45,058 bases of DNA. Origin: Dehalococcoidia bacterium (lineage in GTDB: Bacteria > Chloroflexota > Dehalococcoidia > Dehalococcoidales > JAUXAP01). The notes beneath the pieces are model-generated. The model saw only the letters and a program-made list of their open reading frames with translations. It was not told the DNA's origin and searched no databases. The translations under genes were made by a program, and so were the position numbers. Shown here one piece after another: positions 16,500-27,267 of this stretch. Position 1 is the first letter of the stretch; every line of letters starts with the position of its first letter. The stretch spans positions 1-45,058 of the forward strand of contig JAUXAP010000008.1 in the NCBI GenBank assembly GCA_030619865.1. Direction: 5' to 3'.

Positions 16500-17515
16500 T
16501 TCGGTTCCCCCTTTACTAAATTAACTTTAGGTTTAACTGTTTTATTTACCCAGTTCTTGGGCCAGTATCCACAGATAACTCTAGCTGCCTCCTGCCCCAC
16601 ACTTGTCCTTTGCCGCTTAAAAGAGGCTTCAGAATAAGAAGCAGAGTGAGGAGTGACTACGACGTTATCCATCTTAAGCAGGGGATTATCCAGAGTAACC
16701 GGCTCTTTTTCAAAGACATCCAAACCAGCACCAGCAATCCACTTTTCCTGTAGAGCCTTGATAAGAGCTGCCTCATCGGTTACTGGACCTCGAGCGGTGC
16801 TGATATAATAGGCGCTTGGTTTCATCTGTTTGAATTCCTTTTCCCCGATTAGATGCCGGGTTTCCTCGTTTAGGGGAGTGTGAACAGAGATAAAATCCGA
16901 CTCCCTGAGTAGCTCAGGCAGACTCACCAGGGTTATCCCACACTCCTTGGCCAGGGATTTATCCAGATAAGGGTCGTAGCCTAATATCCTTAAATTAAGG
17001 CACTGTGCCTTTTTAGCTGTCATTCGCCCAATGTTGCCACAACCTACCAGCCCCAGCGTTTGCCCATAAATTGACACCATTGGTGCCTGAGCTTTCTTGG
17101 CTTCAACCCAGTAGCCCTGCTTGACCATATCATTCATTAAGGTCAGTTTTTTAGCACAGGCAAAGAGCAGAGCTAAGGCATGGTTAGCGACTTCCTCAGT
17201 ACAGAAACCAGGGAGATTAACGACAAGAATACCATTATCGGTAGCCGCCTTGACATCAACCGTATCATAACCAATGCCGTAGCGGACGACTACCCTACAC
17301 TTTGGTGCTGCCTCCATAACCCGGCGTGTTATCTTACCAATCGCCGTTATTATGGCATCGGCATCTTTAACCGCCTCAACTATTTCATCTTCAACATCAG
17401 TATCGACTATCACTATCTTAGCATTCACTTTGGCTAGCTCTTCAGCCTCTTCCTGAACAGGGAAGCGGTCTTGCATTTTGTCCACTCTAACCACTTTAAA
17501 TTGCCTTTCCGTCAA
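16487..17515 (-). CDS. D-isomer-specific 2-hydroxyacid dehydrogenase (CtBP/PGDH-like)
   Basis: GQTLGLVGCGNIGRMTAKKAQ; STARGPVTDEAALIKAL; VTPHSASYSE. Confidence 0.93.
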   Translation of the reverse strand: MTERQFKVVRVDKMQDRFPVQEEAEELAKVNAKIVIVDTDVEDEIVEAVKDADAIITAIGKITRRVMEAAPKCRVVVRYGIGYDTVDVKAATDNGILVVNLPGFCTEEVANHALALLFACAKKLTLMNDMVKQGYWVEAKKAQAPMVSIYGQTLGLVGCGNIGRMTAKKAQCLNLRILGYDPYLDKSLAKECGITLVSLPELLRESDFISVHTPLNEETRHLIGEKEFKQMKPSAYYISTARGPVTDEAALIKALQEKWIAGAGLDVFEKEPVTLDNPLLKMDNVVVTPHSASYSEASFKRQRTSVGQEAARVICGYWPKNWVNKTVKPKVNLVKGEPKWNH

Positions 17516-17761
17516 CTTTAGCCTCCTTTTTCAATTTATCTCCGTGGCTCATTATATGGTTGTGCAAAAAAGGTTGTCAAGGTTTCATGCTTGTTGCCAA
17601 AGCAAGTCAACCTGCCAGTATAGTTTCATCTATATTGAAAACTACTAACCTTTCCGCTGACATCGGCAAATAGACAGATAGTAACGGTGCGAACATACCT
17701 ACTTTGACAACCCACAGTACAGGGGACTAAAATTAACTTAGAAAGCAAAGGAGAAGAAAAT

Positions 17762-19723
17762 ATGTGCCCTACTAAAGGAATTAACACTGCTGGCCATCTG
17801 CCTACGGATACGCGTTTATGGCCACTGAAACGGTATACTGAGATGCATCGCCGCTCACTGGATGACCCTGAGAAATTTTGGGCAGAGGAAGCACGAAAGC
17901 TGGACTGGTACCAGACCTGGGAACGAGTTCTGGACTGGGACCCCCCGTATGCAAGATGGTTCGTCGGGGGAAGGCTCAATGCTTCCTTCCAGTGTGCTGA
18001 CCGCCATGTAAAGACATGGAGGAAAAGCAAGGTGGCAATCTACTGGGAGGGAGAAGCCGGCGAGACCAGAGTGCTTAGTTATTCCACCCTTTTCCGGGCT
18101 GTCAACCGCTTTGCCTCGGTGCTCAAGAAGCTGGGGGTTAGCAAAGGAGACAAAGTTGCCCTTTACCTGCCGATGGTTCCAGAACTACCTGTCTTTATGC
18201 TCGCCTGCGCCCGAATTGGAGCAGTGCATACGGTAATCTTCTCCGGATTCAGTGCCCAGTCAATAGCCGACAGGGTCAACGATATCCAGGCGAAGGTCAT
18301 TGTCACCGCCGACGGTGGATATCGCCGCGGCAAGATAATACCGCTTAAAGAAATAACTGATGAGGCGGTAAAACTCAGCCCCTCCGTAGAGAAAGTAATC
18401 GTCGTTAAAAGAACAGGAGAGAAAGTGCCATGGACGGAGGGAAAAGATGCGTGGCTTTCCTCTCTGCTTGATGATGCTGAGTCATTGGTAACACCTGAGC
18501 CAATGGAATCTAACCATCCGCTATATATCCTTTATACTTCAGGGACAACCGGCAAGCCAAAGGGTATTGTTCACAGTACCGGTGGCTACCTTGTTTATAA
18601 TCACTCAGCATACCAGTGGGTGTTTGATATAAAAGAGGAGTCTGTCTTCTGGTGCACTGCTGACGTGGGATGGGTAACCGGTCATAGCTCCATAGTCTAT
18701 GCCCCCCTTTCCCATGGTGCCGCCATTGTTCTCTACGAAGGTGCACCTGATTACCCAACGCTTGACCGGTGGTGGGATATAATAGAAAAGTATGGAGTGA
18801 CTATCTTCTACACGTCCCCAACCGCAGTGCGGATGTTTATGCGTTCCGGGGAAAAATGGCTCCAAAAGCATGACCTATCCAGCCTTGAGCTTCTTGGCAG
18901 TGTTGGTGAACCGATAAACCCTGAGGCGTGGCAGTGGTATTACAAACATATAGGCAAGGAGAAGTGCCCCATCGTTGACACTTGGTGGCAAACTGAGACC
19001 GGAGGTATTATGATATCACCTACCCCTGGAATTGAAGCGATACCACTAAAACCGGGGTCAGCAACCTTCCCTCTTCCCGGTATTGATGCCTCGGTAGTTG
19101 ATACTAATGGCAAAGAGCTACCAACAGGTCAGACGGGCTACCTCATAATAAAGAAACCATGGCCCGGGATGCTGCTTGATATCTATGGCAATCCAGGGCG
19201 CTACCGACGAGCCTACTGGTCACGCTACCCCAACTCATATTACACAGGGGATTTCGCTATGCGCGATGAAGATGGCTACTTCTGGCTGTTAGGCAGAGCC
19301 GACGAGGTGCTCAATGTAGCCGGACACCGCATCGGAACGGCAGAGCTTGAGGATGCTGCCATATCTCACCCTGCCGTAGCCGAAACAGCGGTGGCAAGTA
19401 AGCCAGACGAGATAAAGGGTGAAGCTATCGTTTTATTCGTTACGCTCAAAGAAGGAGAGTTGCCCTCACCTACGTTAAAGAAGGAAATCAGTCAACACCT
19501 CCGTAAGGTTATTGGTCCCATCGCCACTCCAGACGAAATCTATTTTGTAGAATCTATGCCTAAAACAAGAAGTGGCAAGATTATGCGCCGTGTACTCAAA
19601 GCAGTAGCCTCAGGACAGAGCCTTGGCGACCTTACCACCTTAGAAAACGAGGCATCAGTCGAGGAAGTGAAGAGAGCATACGAAAAACTAAAAGGAACCA
19701 AGTCTACTCCAAAGGAAGCCTGA
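17762..19723 (+). CDS. Acetyl-CoA synthetase-like acyl-CoA synthetase
   Basis: YILYTSGTTGKPKGIVHSTGGY; DTWWQTETGGIM; YYTGDFAMRDEDGYFWLLGRADEVLNVAGHRIGTAE; PKTRSGKIMRR. Confidence 0.95.
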   Translation: MCPTKGINTAGHLPTDTRLWPLKRYTEMHRRSLDDPEKFWAEEARKLDWYQTWERVLDWDPPYARWFVGGRLNASFQCADRHVKTWRKSKVAIYWEGEAGETRVLSYSTLFRAVNRFASVLKKLGVSKGDKVALYLPMVPELPVFMLACARIGAVHTVIFSGFSAQSIADRVNDIQAKVIVTADGGYRRGKIIPLKEITDEAVKLSPSVEKVIVVKRTGEKVPWTEGKDAWLSSLLDDAESLVTPEPMESNHPLYILYTSGTTGKPKGIVHSTGGYLVYNHSAYQWVFDIKEESVFWCTADVGWVTGHSSIVYAPLSHGAAIVLYEGAPDYPTLDRWWDIIEKYGVTIFYTSPTAVRMFMRSGEKWLQKHDLSSLELLGSVGEPINPEAWQWYYKHIGKEKCPIVDTWWQTETGGIMISPTPGIEAIPLKPGSATFPLPGIDASVVDTNGKELPTGQTGYLIIKKPWPGMLLDIYGNPGRYRRAYWSRYPNSYYTGDFAMRDEDGYFWLLGRADEVLNVAGHRIGTAELEDAAISHPAVAETAVASKPDEIKGEAIVLFVTLKEGELPSPTLKKEISQHLRKVIGPIATPDEIYFVESMPKTRSGKIMRRVLKAVASGQSLGDLTTLENEASVEEVKRAYEKLKGTKSTPKEA

Positions 19724-19726
19724 ATT

Positions 19727-20797
19727 ATGTTGGAACGATTGGAAAGAATAGAGAAGCGCTATCAGGAGCTAGAGCAGCAAATAGCTACCCCTGAGATAGC
19801 ATCCGACCCGAAGCAACTGCAGATATTGGCTCAGGAAAGAGCCGGTATTGAAGACCTATTAATAAAATATAGAGAATATAAAAAAACGGCTAAGTCACTA
19901 GAAGAGACCAGAGCAATGCTAAGTGAAGGGCTAGATGAAGACATGGCAGCTTTAGTCAAGCAAGAGATAGAAAAGCTCGAATCACAACAAGACCAGCTAC
20001 TTCAGGAAATAAAGCTTGCCCTCTTACCCAAGGATGCTAATGATGAAAGAGACATCATTATGGAAATCCGGGCTGGGGCCGGTGGTGATGAGGCCGGGTT
20101 GTTTGCTGCTGACCTCTTTCGTATGTATAGCCGTTTTGCTCAATCTAAAGGTTGGGCAATAGACATCATTAATGCTAATGAAAGCGGCGTCGGCGGCTTC
20201 AAGGAAATTATATTTGAAGTAAAAGGTAAAGGGGCTTTTAGTAAACTGAAGTATGAAAGAGGGGTACACCGGGTGCAGCGAGTGCCTACTACTGAGTCTT
20301 CAGGTAGAATTCACACCTCAACAGCTACGGTAGCTGTTCTCCCCGAGGCAGACGAGGTAGAGGTATCCATCAACCCTGATGACCTTAAAACGGACATCTA
20401 CCACGCTCATGGTGCTGGAGGACAGCACGTAAATAAGGTAGCCACCGCAGTGCGTATCACCCATTTGCCTACAGGAATAGTAGTCACCTGCCAAGATGAA
20501 CGCTCACAACTAAGAAACAGGACGAAGGCACTGGCAGTACTGCGAGCCCGACTCCTGGATACAGAACAACGCAAACAAGAAAGGGAAATAAGTAAGCAGC
20601 GCCGCTCCCAGGTAGGCACTGGCGACCGTGCTGAAAAGATACGAACCTACAATTTCCCTCAAGACCGCGTTTCTGACCACCGCATCGGCCTAACCCTCCA
20701 TAATCTACCTCAAATTATGGAAGGGGAGCTCAACGAACTCATTGATGCCCTGACCACCAGTAACCAGGCAAAACAGCTGGAGGAGCAACTGGTGTGA
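19727..20797 (+). CDS. prfA: Peptide chain release factor 1
   Basis: [45 protein letters not shown]; followed by prmC. Confidence 0.95.
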   Translation: MLERLERIEKRYQELEQQIATPEIASDPKQLQILAQERAGIEDLLIKYREYKKTAKSLEETRAMLSEGLDEDMAALVKQEIEKLESQQDQLLQEIKLALLPKDANDERDIIMEIRAGAGGDEAGLFAADLFRMYSRFAQSKGWAIDIINANESGVGGFKEIIFEVKGKGAFSKLKYERGVHRVQRVPTTESSGRIHTSTATVAVLPEADEVEVSINPDDLKTDIYHAHGAGGQHVNKVATAVRITHLPTGIVVTCQDERSQLRNRTKALAVLRARLLDTEQRKQEREISKQRRSQVGTGDRAEKIRTYNFPQDRVSDHRIGLTLHNLPQIMEGELNELIDALTTSNQAKQLEEQLV

Positions 20798-21690
20798 CTC
20801 TAAAACAGGCACTTACCCGTGCCAGAGAAATCCTGGTCGCTAATAGTATCGAAGATGCCCCTCTGGAGTGCGAATTGCTGCTAAGGCATATCCTGAAAAT
20901 AAGCCGAGTCCAGCTATACCTAGGCCTTGACCAGGAACTAAGCCCTGAACAAGAGGAAACCTCCTGGAGGCTAATTGAGCGCCGCCTTAGCCATGAGCCC
21001 ACAGCTTATATAACAGAGCATCGCGAGTTCTACGGACTTGATTTCTATGTTGACTCTAGTGTTCTTATCCCCCGACCTGAAACTGAGCTACTGGTGGAAA
21101 AGGCTATCAACTTAGGACAAAAGCACACCGTCTTTACTATAGCTGATGTTGGCACTGGCTGTGGGGCTATCGCCATCACCCTGGCATTAAACCTGCCCAG
21201 AGCTAAAATCTATGCTACCGATATATCGGCGCTAGCTCTCAAAGCTGCCCAAATCAACTGCCAAAAACATGGGGTGACCAATAGAATTTGCCTTCTTCAG
21301 GGCGATATGCTTGGCCCTCTGCCTGAGCCTGTTGACCTCATAATAGCCAATCTCCCTTATGTTAGAGAATCAGAATTACCCCCTATATGTTCAGTAAATC
21401 TTGAACCACCGTTGGCACTAAATGGAGGCTCAGACGGACTAGAAAAGATACGCCAGCTATGCCGCCAGCTAAGTAGCAAGCTCCGCCCTAAGGGCTGTCT
21501 ACTTCTGGAGATTGGACAGGGGCAAAGAGGAACGGTGACTGCCTTTCTCTGTAGCCTCTTCCCCTCGGCTAAAATAGAAGTCACCCCAGATTTGAGCGGT
21601 ATAGAGCGGGTGGTAAGTCTAACCCTTACTGCAGTTAACGCTGGAGGGTTTGAGGCCGCTAAGCCTTTTCGGCTTGTTTTTCAGCAATAA
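20794..21690 (+). CDS. prmC: Release factor glutamine methyltransferase
   Basis: [56 protein letters not shown] start overlapping prfA by 4 nt. Confidence 0.95.
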   Translation: MTLKQALTRAREILVANSIEDAPLECELLLRHILKISRVQLYLGLDQELSPEQEETSWRLIERRLSHEPTAYITEHREFYGLDFYVDSSVLIPRPETELLVEKAINLGQKHTVFTIADVGTGCGAIAITLALNLPRAKIYATDISALALKAAQINCQKHGVTNRICLLQGDMLGPLPEPVDLIIANLPYVRESELPPICSVNLEPPLALNGGSDGLEKIRQLCRQLSSKLRPKGCLLLEIGQGQRGTVTAFLCSLFPSAKIEVTPDLSGIERVVSLTLTAVNAGGFEAAKPFRLVFQQ

Positions 21691-23719
21691 TCTTCTGAGT
21701 GATGTGAGCTGGGGTCTCTTCGTAGTGGCTAAACTCTGCGCTATAGCTCCCTCTGCCCTGAGTTATTGTCTTCAGGTCTATTGTGTAGCGCAAAATCTCA
21801 GCTTGTGGTACTTGAGCTTCAATAATATTGATTCCCCCCTCAGGGGTCATCCCTTGCACCCGGGCTCGCTTGGTATTAAGGTCACCAATAATATCACCAG
21901 TAAAATCCTCAGGAACCCTCACCTTTATATTCATTATCGGTTCGAGAAGAACAGGTTGCGCCTGAGACAAGCCCTTCTTTAGCGCCCCTGCCCCAGCAAT
22001 TTTGAAGCATATTTCTGAAGAATCAACCGGATGAAAGCTACCATCATATACCGTTGTTTTTATATCAACAACCGGGTAACGAGCCAGAACTCCCTCCTGG
22101 ATTGCCTCGTTAACCCCCTTCTCCACCGCTGGTATATAATTTCTAGGTATGGCACCGCCTACTATCTTACCAGCAAACTCACGGCCGCTGCCACGAGATA
22201 AAGGTTCCAATGCCAAAAATACATGCCCGTATTGACCATGCCCTCCCGTCTGCTTCTTGTGCTTATACTCAGCCTTGGCTGGTATGGTAATAGTCTCTTT
22301 GTAGGGAACTTTGGGAGTTTCTAGCCTGACACCAACACCAAATTTACGCTGCATTTTCTCTGCTGCCACTTCAATTTGAGTTGCGCCGAGCCCTGATAGA
22401 ACTGTCTCGCCAGTATCAGCTTCTCTGCTCACCTTAAGGGTAGGGTCTTCTTCAGATAGCCGGGATAATGCCACTCCCAGCTTATCTAAGTCAGCCTTGG
22501 TCTTAGGATACACTGCTTCACCAAAAATCTGCTCTGGGAACACAATAGGAACAATCCTCACCGGCTTATCCCGACTGCACAATGTATCCCCGGTGCCCGT
22601 CACGTTCAATTTGGCTACTGCCCCTATGTCGCCAGCGCTAAGCTGAGATACCGGCTCCTGGGTCTTACCTCTTAAGACAAATAACTGACCAATGCGCTCT
22701 GCCTCGTCCTGGGTAGAGTTCCACACCTGAGAATTGCTGTCAATAACACCATTGTAAACCCGAAAGTAGGTAAGTTTACCAACATATGGGTCAGCGCTGG
22801 TCTTAAACACCAAGGCAGCTAAGGAAGCGTCTTGACTCGGCTCAACCGTCTCTTGCTTGCCAGAATCGCCAACAATAATTACATCTCGCTCTTTTGGTGA
22901 CGGCAGATAACTATGCACAGCGTCTAGCAACAACGTTGTCCCTATGTTTTTTGTCGCCGAGCCAACTAAAACTGGCACAACCTTGCCACTTATTGTTGCC
23001 TGGCGTAAGCCACCACTGAGTTCCTCCAGACTGAGTTCTTCACCGCCTAGATACTTTTCTAGTAAACTGTCATCAATTTCAGCCACCGCCTCTACCAGCT
23101 TCTCACGATAAGAATCAACCTGGGTTTGCAGTGATGAGGGTATATCGCCCTCCTTTGGAGGAGAACCGGTATAGCTCTTCATCGTCAGCAGGTCAACTAC
23201 CCCCTGAAAATCACTCTGGGCACCTATAGGTAACTGTAACGGTACGCATTTAGAACCAAACTTCGACTGAATCTGCTCCAGAGTTTGATAGAAATCAGCA
23301 TTCTCACGGTCCATCTTATTAATAAAGATAAGACGAGGGAGGTTAGCCTCTTCACTATATGCCCACACCTGTCCACTACCAACCTCGACCCCAGAGGCAG
23401 CACAGACCACAATTACCGTCCCTTCACTAACCCGTATTGCCGCCTTGACCTCGCCAACAAAGTCAGAATAACCCGGGGTATCAACGAGGTTAATCTTAGT
23501 TCCCTCCCACTCAAATGGAAGCATAGTCAGATTAAGACTAATCTGGCGCTTTACCTCATCAGGGTCATAGTCTGAGGTAGTAGTCCCATCGTCAACTTTA
23601 CCCAACCGTGTAATCACCTTAGCCGTAAACAAAATTGATTCGGCTAATGACGTCTTGCCAGCACCAGAATGAGACAATAAAACAAGATTACGAATATCTT
23701 CTAACCCATATTGCTGCAT
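21659..23719 (-). CDS. Elongation factor G-like GTPase (EF-G paralog)
   Basis: SHSGAGKTSLAESILF; LVDTPGYSDF; FINKMDREN; GGHGQYGHVFLALEP. P-loop differs from canonical AHIDAGKT. Confidence 0.92.
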   Translation of the reverse strand: MQQYGLEDIRNLVLLSHSGAGKTSLAESILFTAKVITRLGKVDDGTTTSDYDPDEVKRQISLNLTMLPFEWEGTKINLVDTPGYSDFVGEVKAAIRVSEGTVIVVCAASGVEVGSGQVWAYSEEANLPRLIFINKMDRENADFYQTLEQIQSKFGSKCVPLQLPIGAQSDFQGVVDLLTMKSYTGSPPKEGDIPSSLQTQVDSYREKLVEAVAEIDDSLLEKYLGGEELSLEELSGGLRQATISGKVVPVLVGSATKNIGTTLLLDAVHSYLPSPKERDVIIVGDSGKQETVEPSQDASLAALVFKTSADPYVGKLTYFRVYNGVIDSNSQVWNSTQDEAERIGQLFVLRGKTQEPVSQLSAGDIGAVAKLNVTGTGDTLCSRDKPVRIVPIVFPEQIFGEAVYPKTKADLDKLGVALSRLSEEDPTLKVSREADTGETVLSGLGATQIEVAAEKMQRKFGVGVRLETPKVPYKETITIPAKAEYKHKKQTGGHGQYGHVFLALEPLSRGSGREFAGKIVGGAIPRNYIPAVEKGVNEAIQEGVLARYPVVDIKTTVYDGSFHPVDSSEICFKIAGAGALKKGLSQAQPVLLEPIMNIKVRVPEDFTGDIIGDLNTKRARVQGMTPEGGINIIEAQVPQAEILRYTIDLKTITQGRGSYSAEFSHYEETPAHITQKIIAEKQAEKA

Positions 23720-23818
23720 CTAATCACCCACTCTCCTTAGCTTATTCCCGTGATATTATAATCATAGTTTACAGATACGGCAAATAATGACCCTTGAATC
23801 GATAATTTTCTTCCTTTT

Positions 23819-24631
23819 CTACCGAGTAACATTTCTTAGCCATCTTTCTACTGTCTCATAAAATTCCTCTGGTAATACCGGAGGATGCTCCATTCCCTCT
23901 ATAATTACCAGCTCTTTTGGTTCCTTTGCTTGCTGGTAAAGCATTTCTGCCTGTTCAATATCAACAAAGGAGTCTTTGGCGCCCTGAATTACAAGTAGCG
24001 GGATTGGTGAAACTTGCTCTACTACTGTTACTGGTTTGGGAAATTCTGGGGAATTATCTAATCTAACCAACGGTTGAAGCACTGTCCTTCCCAACTGGTT
24101 ACTGAGTAACCAAAATAACCATTTTGCCGTGGATTTAATTATTCCAGCATCAGCAGGAGTGCTAACGGTAATCAAAGCATCAATATCGTGAAATTTTGCG
24201 GCATAATAAATGCCCTCAATGCCGCCTAAAGAAAATCCTACCAAGACAATTTTTTTATATCCCCTATCTCTGGCATAATCTACAACCGCCTTTACATCGT
24301 AAAATTCCGTTTGACCATCATAAACACCAAGACTATCTCCATGCCCACGAAAATCAAAAGTTATTATATCCCACCACTTAGATAGTCTTTGGGAAAGTTC
24401 TTTAATATAAGGTCTTTGTTTGTTCCCCATAAAACCGTGAGCCAGTATGCAAACGTTTGATCGACCGTATAAAAAATGGCTCACGCTTATAGTTACATTA
24501 TCTTCAGTAAGTAATGTAAGTTCCTTAATACTAATTATCTCCTCAGTGATTCCAGGAGATGAAATACATCCGCCCACTACAACTAATCCAGCAAGAATCA
24601 TTCCGACGATAAGTAATTTCCCTCTTTTCAT
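23819..24631 (-). CDS. Alpha/beta hydrolase, lipoprotein-type signal
   Basis: GLVVVGGC lipobox-like N-terminus; CILAHGFMGNK; TFDFRGHGDS; LVGFSLGGIEG. Confidence 0.85.
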   Translation of the reverse strand: MKRGKLLIVGMILAGLVVVGGCISSPGITEEIISIKELTLLTEDNVTISVSHFLYGRSNVCILAHGFMGNKQRPYIKELSQRLSKWWDIITFDFRGHGDSLGVYDGQTEFYDVKAVVDYARDRGYKKIVLVGFSLGGIEGIYYAAKFHDIDALITVSTPADAGIIKSTAKWLFWLLSNQLGRTVLQPLVRLDNSPEFPKPVTVVEQVSPIPLLVIQGAKDSFVDIEQAEMLYQQAKEPKELVIIEGMEHPPVLPEEFYETVERWLRNVTR

Positions 24632-24659
24632 TATTCAATTATTAAAGCCCCCCTTAAGA

Positions 24660-25502
24660 TCACCTTTTAGTCCGCCGAGGTCGGCGTCTCCTTCTAAACA
24701 GGGACATAAACCATAACAAACCAATTATGCCAAAGAAGGGAAACGGTTGAGCTGAAGTGCCCCCGCCGGTTTGGATAGCGGCGGCGGGAAGCGCAGTAGG
24801 TACTTTTGATGAGATTATAGGCTCTGCGGATACTTCGTAGGCAGCTAGCCCAGCATCGATAAACTCTCTAGGTACCGCGCCCAGAGAGTTATTTCTACCT
24901 GTCGCCTCAGCCCAGACCCATCCCAACTCACCCCCTAGCTTAAAAAACATGGTTGCCCTTTTATAATCAGGCAGGTAGACCAACGCTGCAGTATGACCAT
25001 CGCCGATTGCTATAGCTGAGCGGTAACCAGCACCTTTATACATAACCGCTAGCAGCACAGCACTGTCTTCACAATCACCGTAACTAACTCCGTCTTGGCT
25101 AATAGCCGTAGCCAGCTCATCCGCATTCTGGGCAAACTCTTCACATCGAAACTGGTCTACATCAGTGGCGTAGCCTACCCTACTCTGGACAAAGCGAAAT
25201 ATCGCTTCTGCCCTCTGTATTCGGTCGGTGTATTTTTGTCCAATCTGTTCACCAAAACTGTAAGCCAGGTCAGCATTCTCTCCCAAACTCTCAAAGGCTA
25301 TAACCGGACGAAAAGTTGTCTCAGTTACTTGATAAAATCCGTCTTCGCCGGCGGCTCTGGTTCTGCATATTTCCCAGTCATCAAATAGCTCACCATTTAC
25401 CTCATGGAAACTGGCGGATGGAGTTGCTGACACATAATTGGTAGCGGCCAGCCCAGCCGACATTATCAACATTAAGCTAAGTAGGAGCTCAATTCTCTTC
25501 AT
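24660..25502 (-). CDS. Secreted transglutaminase-like protein with C-terminal TM and Arg-rich tail
   Basis: Signal peptide; RFVQSRVGYATD...SYGDCEDSAVLLAVMYKGAGY...GDGHTAALVYL (C, H and D pattern); PFPFFGIIGLLWFMSLFRRRRRPRRTKR C-terminus. Confidence 0.7.
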   Translation of the reverse strand: MKRIELLLSLMLIMSAGLAATNYVSATPSASFHEVNGELFDDWEICRTRAAGEDGFYQVTETTFRPVIAFESLGENADLAYSFGEQIGQKYTDRIQRAEAIFRFVQSRVGYATDVDQFRCEEFAQNADELATAISQDGVSYGDCEDSAVLLAVMYKGAGYRSAIAIGDGHTAALVYLPDYKRATMFFKLGGELGWVWAEATGRNNSLGAVPREFIDAGLAAYEVSAEPIISSKVPTALPAAAIQTGGGTSAQPFPFFGIIGLLWFMSLFRRRRRPRRTKR

Positions 25503-25984
25503 AGTGGCCCTGTCAGTGCGGCGTGGAGTATCAAGCCAAAGAAGACGAGATAGCCAAAGACATAAATGCCTATTGCCACCGGACTTTTGTTGATGCTGAC
25601 AAATGGGATTCTGGGTGTTAGTTTATCAACAATATGGAATAGAGCTATTCCAACAAGCAGGCTGACTACGAAGCTTATGGCTAAAACACCCCATGTTCTA
25701 AAATCAAAGATGTAGCCTATTATTGGGGGTACGACCGCAGTCAGCGCGGTAATAGCACCATGGATAACAAGACCAACCAAGATGAAAAAACCGGCAATAA
25801 ATAACCCGGTGGCAACAGGATTTTCTCCTATACGCTGGCGCTGGTGAATACTGGGGGTAAGAGCATCTAGTGTTCTAATCCCAAGCCAGGCAAGGAGAGT
25901 GGAGACGAAAACCAGCAATATTACTTTAGCTATCCATATCAGAACAATTATCCAGTAAGGGGCAACTAAACCTAGCTCATCCAT
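25499..25984 (-). CDS. Four-TM membrane protein, DUF350-like
   Basis: Internal duplication: GENPVATGLFIAGFFILVGLVIHGAITA and NKSPVAIGIYVFGYLVFFGLILHAALTG. Confidence 0.7.
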   Translation of the reverse strand: MDELGLVAPYWIIVLIWIAKVILLVFVSTLLAWLGIRTLDALTPSIHQRQRIGENPVATGLFIAGFFILVGLVIHGAITALTAVVPPIIGYIFDFRTWGVLAISFVVSLLVGIALFHIVDKLTPRIPFVSINKSPVAIGIYVFGYLVFFGLILHAALTGPL

Positions 25985-26021
25985 ATTAAAGTCCCTCCTC
26001 TAGGGTGGTTTTAACAGCACT

Positions 26022-26594
26022 TTATTTAGCGCCGTATTTATCATAAAAAACGATTTCAGAAAGTTCTTTTCTCGACGTTGGTCCAGGTTCCTGGTCAGGG
26101 TAACCCAATGGAGCCATCGTAACCACACAAAAACCTTGTGGTACCCCCAGAATACTGGCTACCTTTTTAGCATCAAAGGCTCCAACATACACCATGCCTA
26201 AACCCAGGGAGTGGGCAGCCAGTACCAAGTTCTGCATAGCCAGTGCTACATCAAACATACACCACCAGTCCCCCTTATCAGTAGCCGGCTCTTTTGGCTC
26301 CCGGATGTAATGGCCCGTCTTCCCCAGCTCAGCACAAGCGACAATCACCACTGGAGCGTTCCTAATAGCTTCGGTAGCACGATTAGGTCTATTTGATACA
26401 GCAAGTACTGTGTCGGCAAGTTTATTCTTCACATCACTATCCCGCCCAACAACAAATCGCCAACATTGACTGTTTGCCCACGATGGTGCCCAACGAGCCG
26501 CTTCCAAAACAAGCTCTAAAGTTTTATCATCTACCGGGGTTGTCTTATACCGGCGAATGCTTCTCCTAGTTTTAATTGCTTCCAGAACATCCAT
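26022..26594 (-). CDS. Nitroreductase family protein
   Basis: MDVLEAIKTRRSIRRYKTTPVDDKTLELVLEAARWAPSWANSQCWRFVV. Confidence 0.93.
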   Translation of the reverse strand: MDVLEAIKTRRSIRRYKTTPVDDKTLELVLEAARWAPSWANSQCWRFVVGRDSDVKNKLADTVLAVSNRPNRATEAIRNAPVVIVACAELGKTGHYIREPKEPATDKGDWWCMFDVALAMQNLVLAAHSLGLGMVYVGAFDAKKVASILGVPQGFCVVTMAPLGYPDQEPGPTSRKELSEIVFYDKYGAK

Positions 26595-26606
26595 TGCTTT
26601 CCTCCT

Positions 26607-27242
26607 TCATTCTTCCCAGGCACCTTTACCAATAAGAGGGACAAAACGGCACCCTCCCAAATTCTGAACCTTGTTTCTCTTTTTGCGTCTGGTAATTTTA
26701 CATAGCTCTTGCGTATAACGTGAACCTACCGGGACTACCAGTCGCCCCCCAATTGCCAACTGAGCGAGAAGGTCGGTTGGCACCATGGGAACACCAGCAG
26801 TAGCTATTATGGCATCGTAAGGTGCTTCATCTTTCCAACCCAGGGTCTCCTCAGCTATATGAACTGCAATATTCGTATAGCCCAGGCTATCCAACACACG
26901 CTTAGCGGTTTCAGCAAGAGTCGGCAGACGCTCTACTGTAACCACCGACTGAACTAACTCAGCGAGAATGGCCGACTGATATCCACTGCCCGTTCCTACT
27001 TCCAGCACCTTTTCACTACCAGTAAGTTCTAGCTCCTCAGTCATAAGGGCAATAATAAAAGGTTGTGAAATTGTCTGGCCTAAACCTATAGGAAGCGGAC
27101 TATCTTCATAGGCTAAGTGCTGACTCTGTGGTGGCACAAAACGTTCCCGAGGAATGCGAGCCATTACCGCTAATACCCGCTTATCTCCAATCTCACTACT
27201 AAGGTGCTCAATTAACCTGGCTCTTGCTGCTTCAAAGTCCAT
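26607..27242 (-). CDS. pcm: Protein-L-isoaspartate O-methyltransferase
   Basis: LPIGLGQTISQPFIIALMTEEL; VLEVGTGSGYQSAILAELV. Confidence 0.95.
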   Translation of the reverse strand: MDFEAARARLIEHLSSEIGDKRVLAVMARIPRERFVPPQSQHLAYEDSPLPIGLGQTISQPFIIALMTEELELTGSEKVLEVGTGSGYQSAILAELVQSVVTVERLPTLAETAKRVLDSLGYTNIAVHIAEETLGWKDEAPYDAIIATAGVPMVPTDLLAQLAIGGRLVVPVGSRYTQELCKITRRKKRNKVQNLGGCRFVPLIGKGAWEE

Positions 27243-27267
27243 AATGAAGTCTACTACCAGAATGAGG

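Noticed and set aside
24196-25388. Plus-strand ORFs within 24196-25388
   Set aside because: Antisense to well-supported coding sequences; low-complexity translations without motifs.
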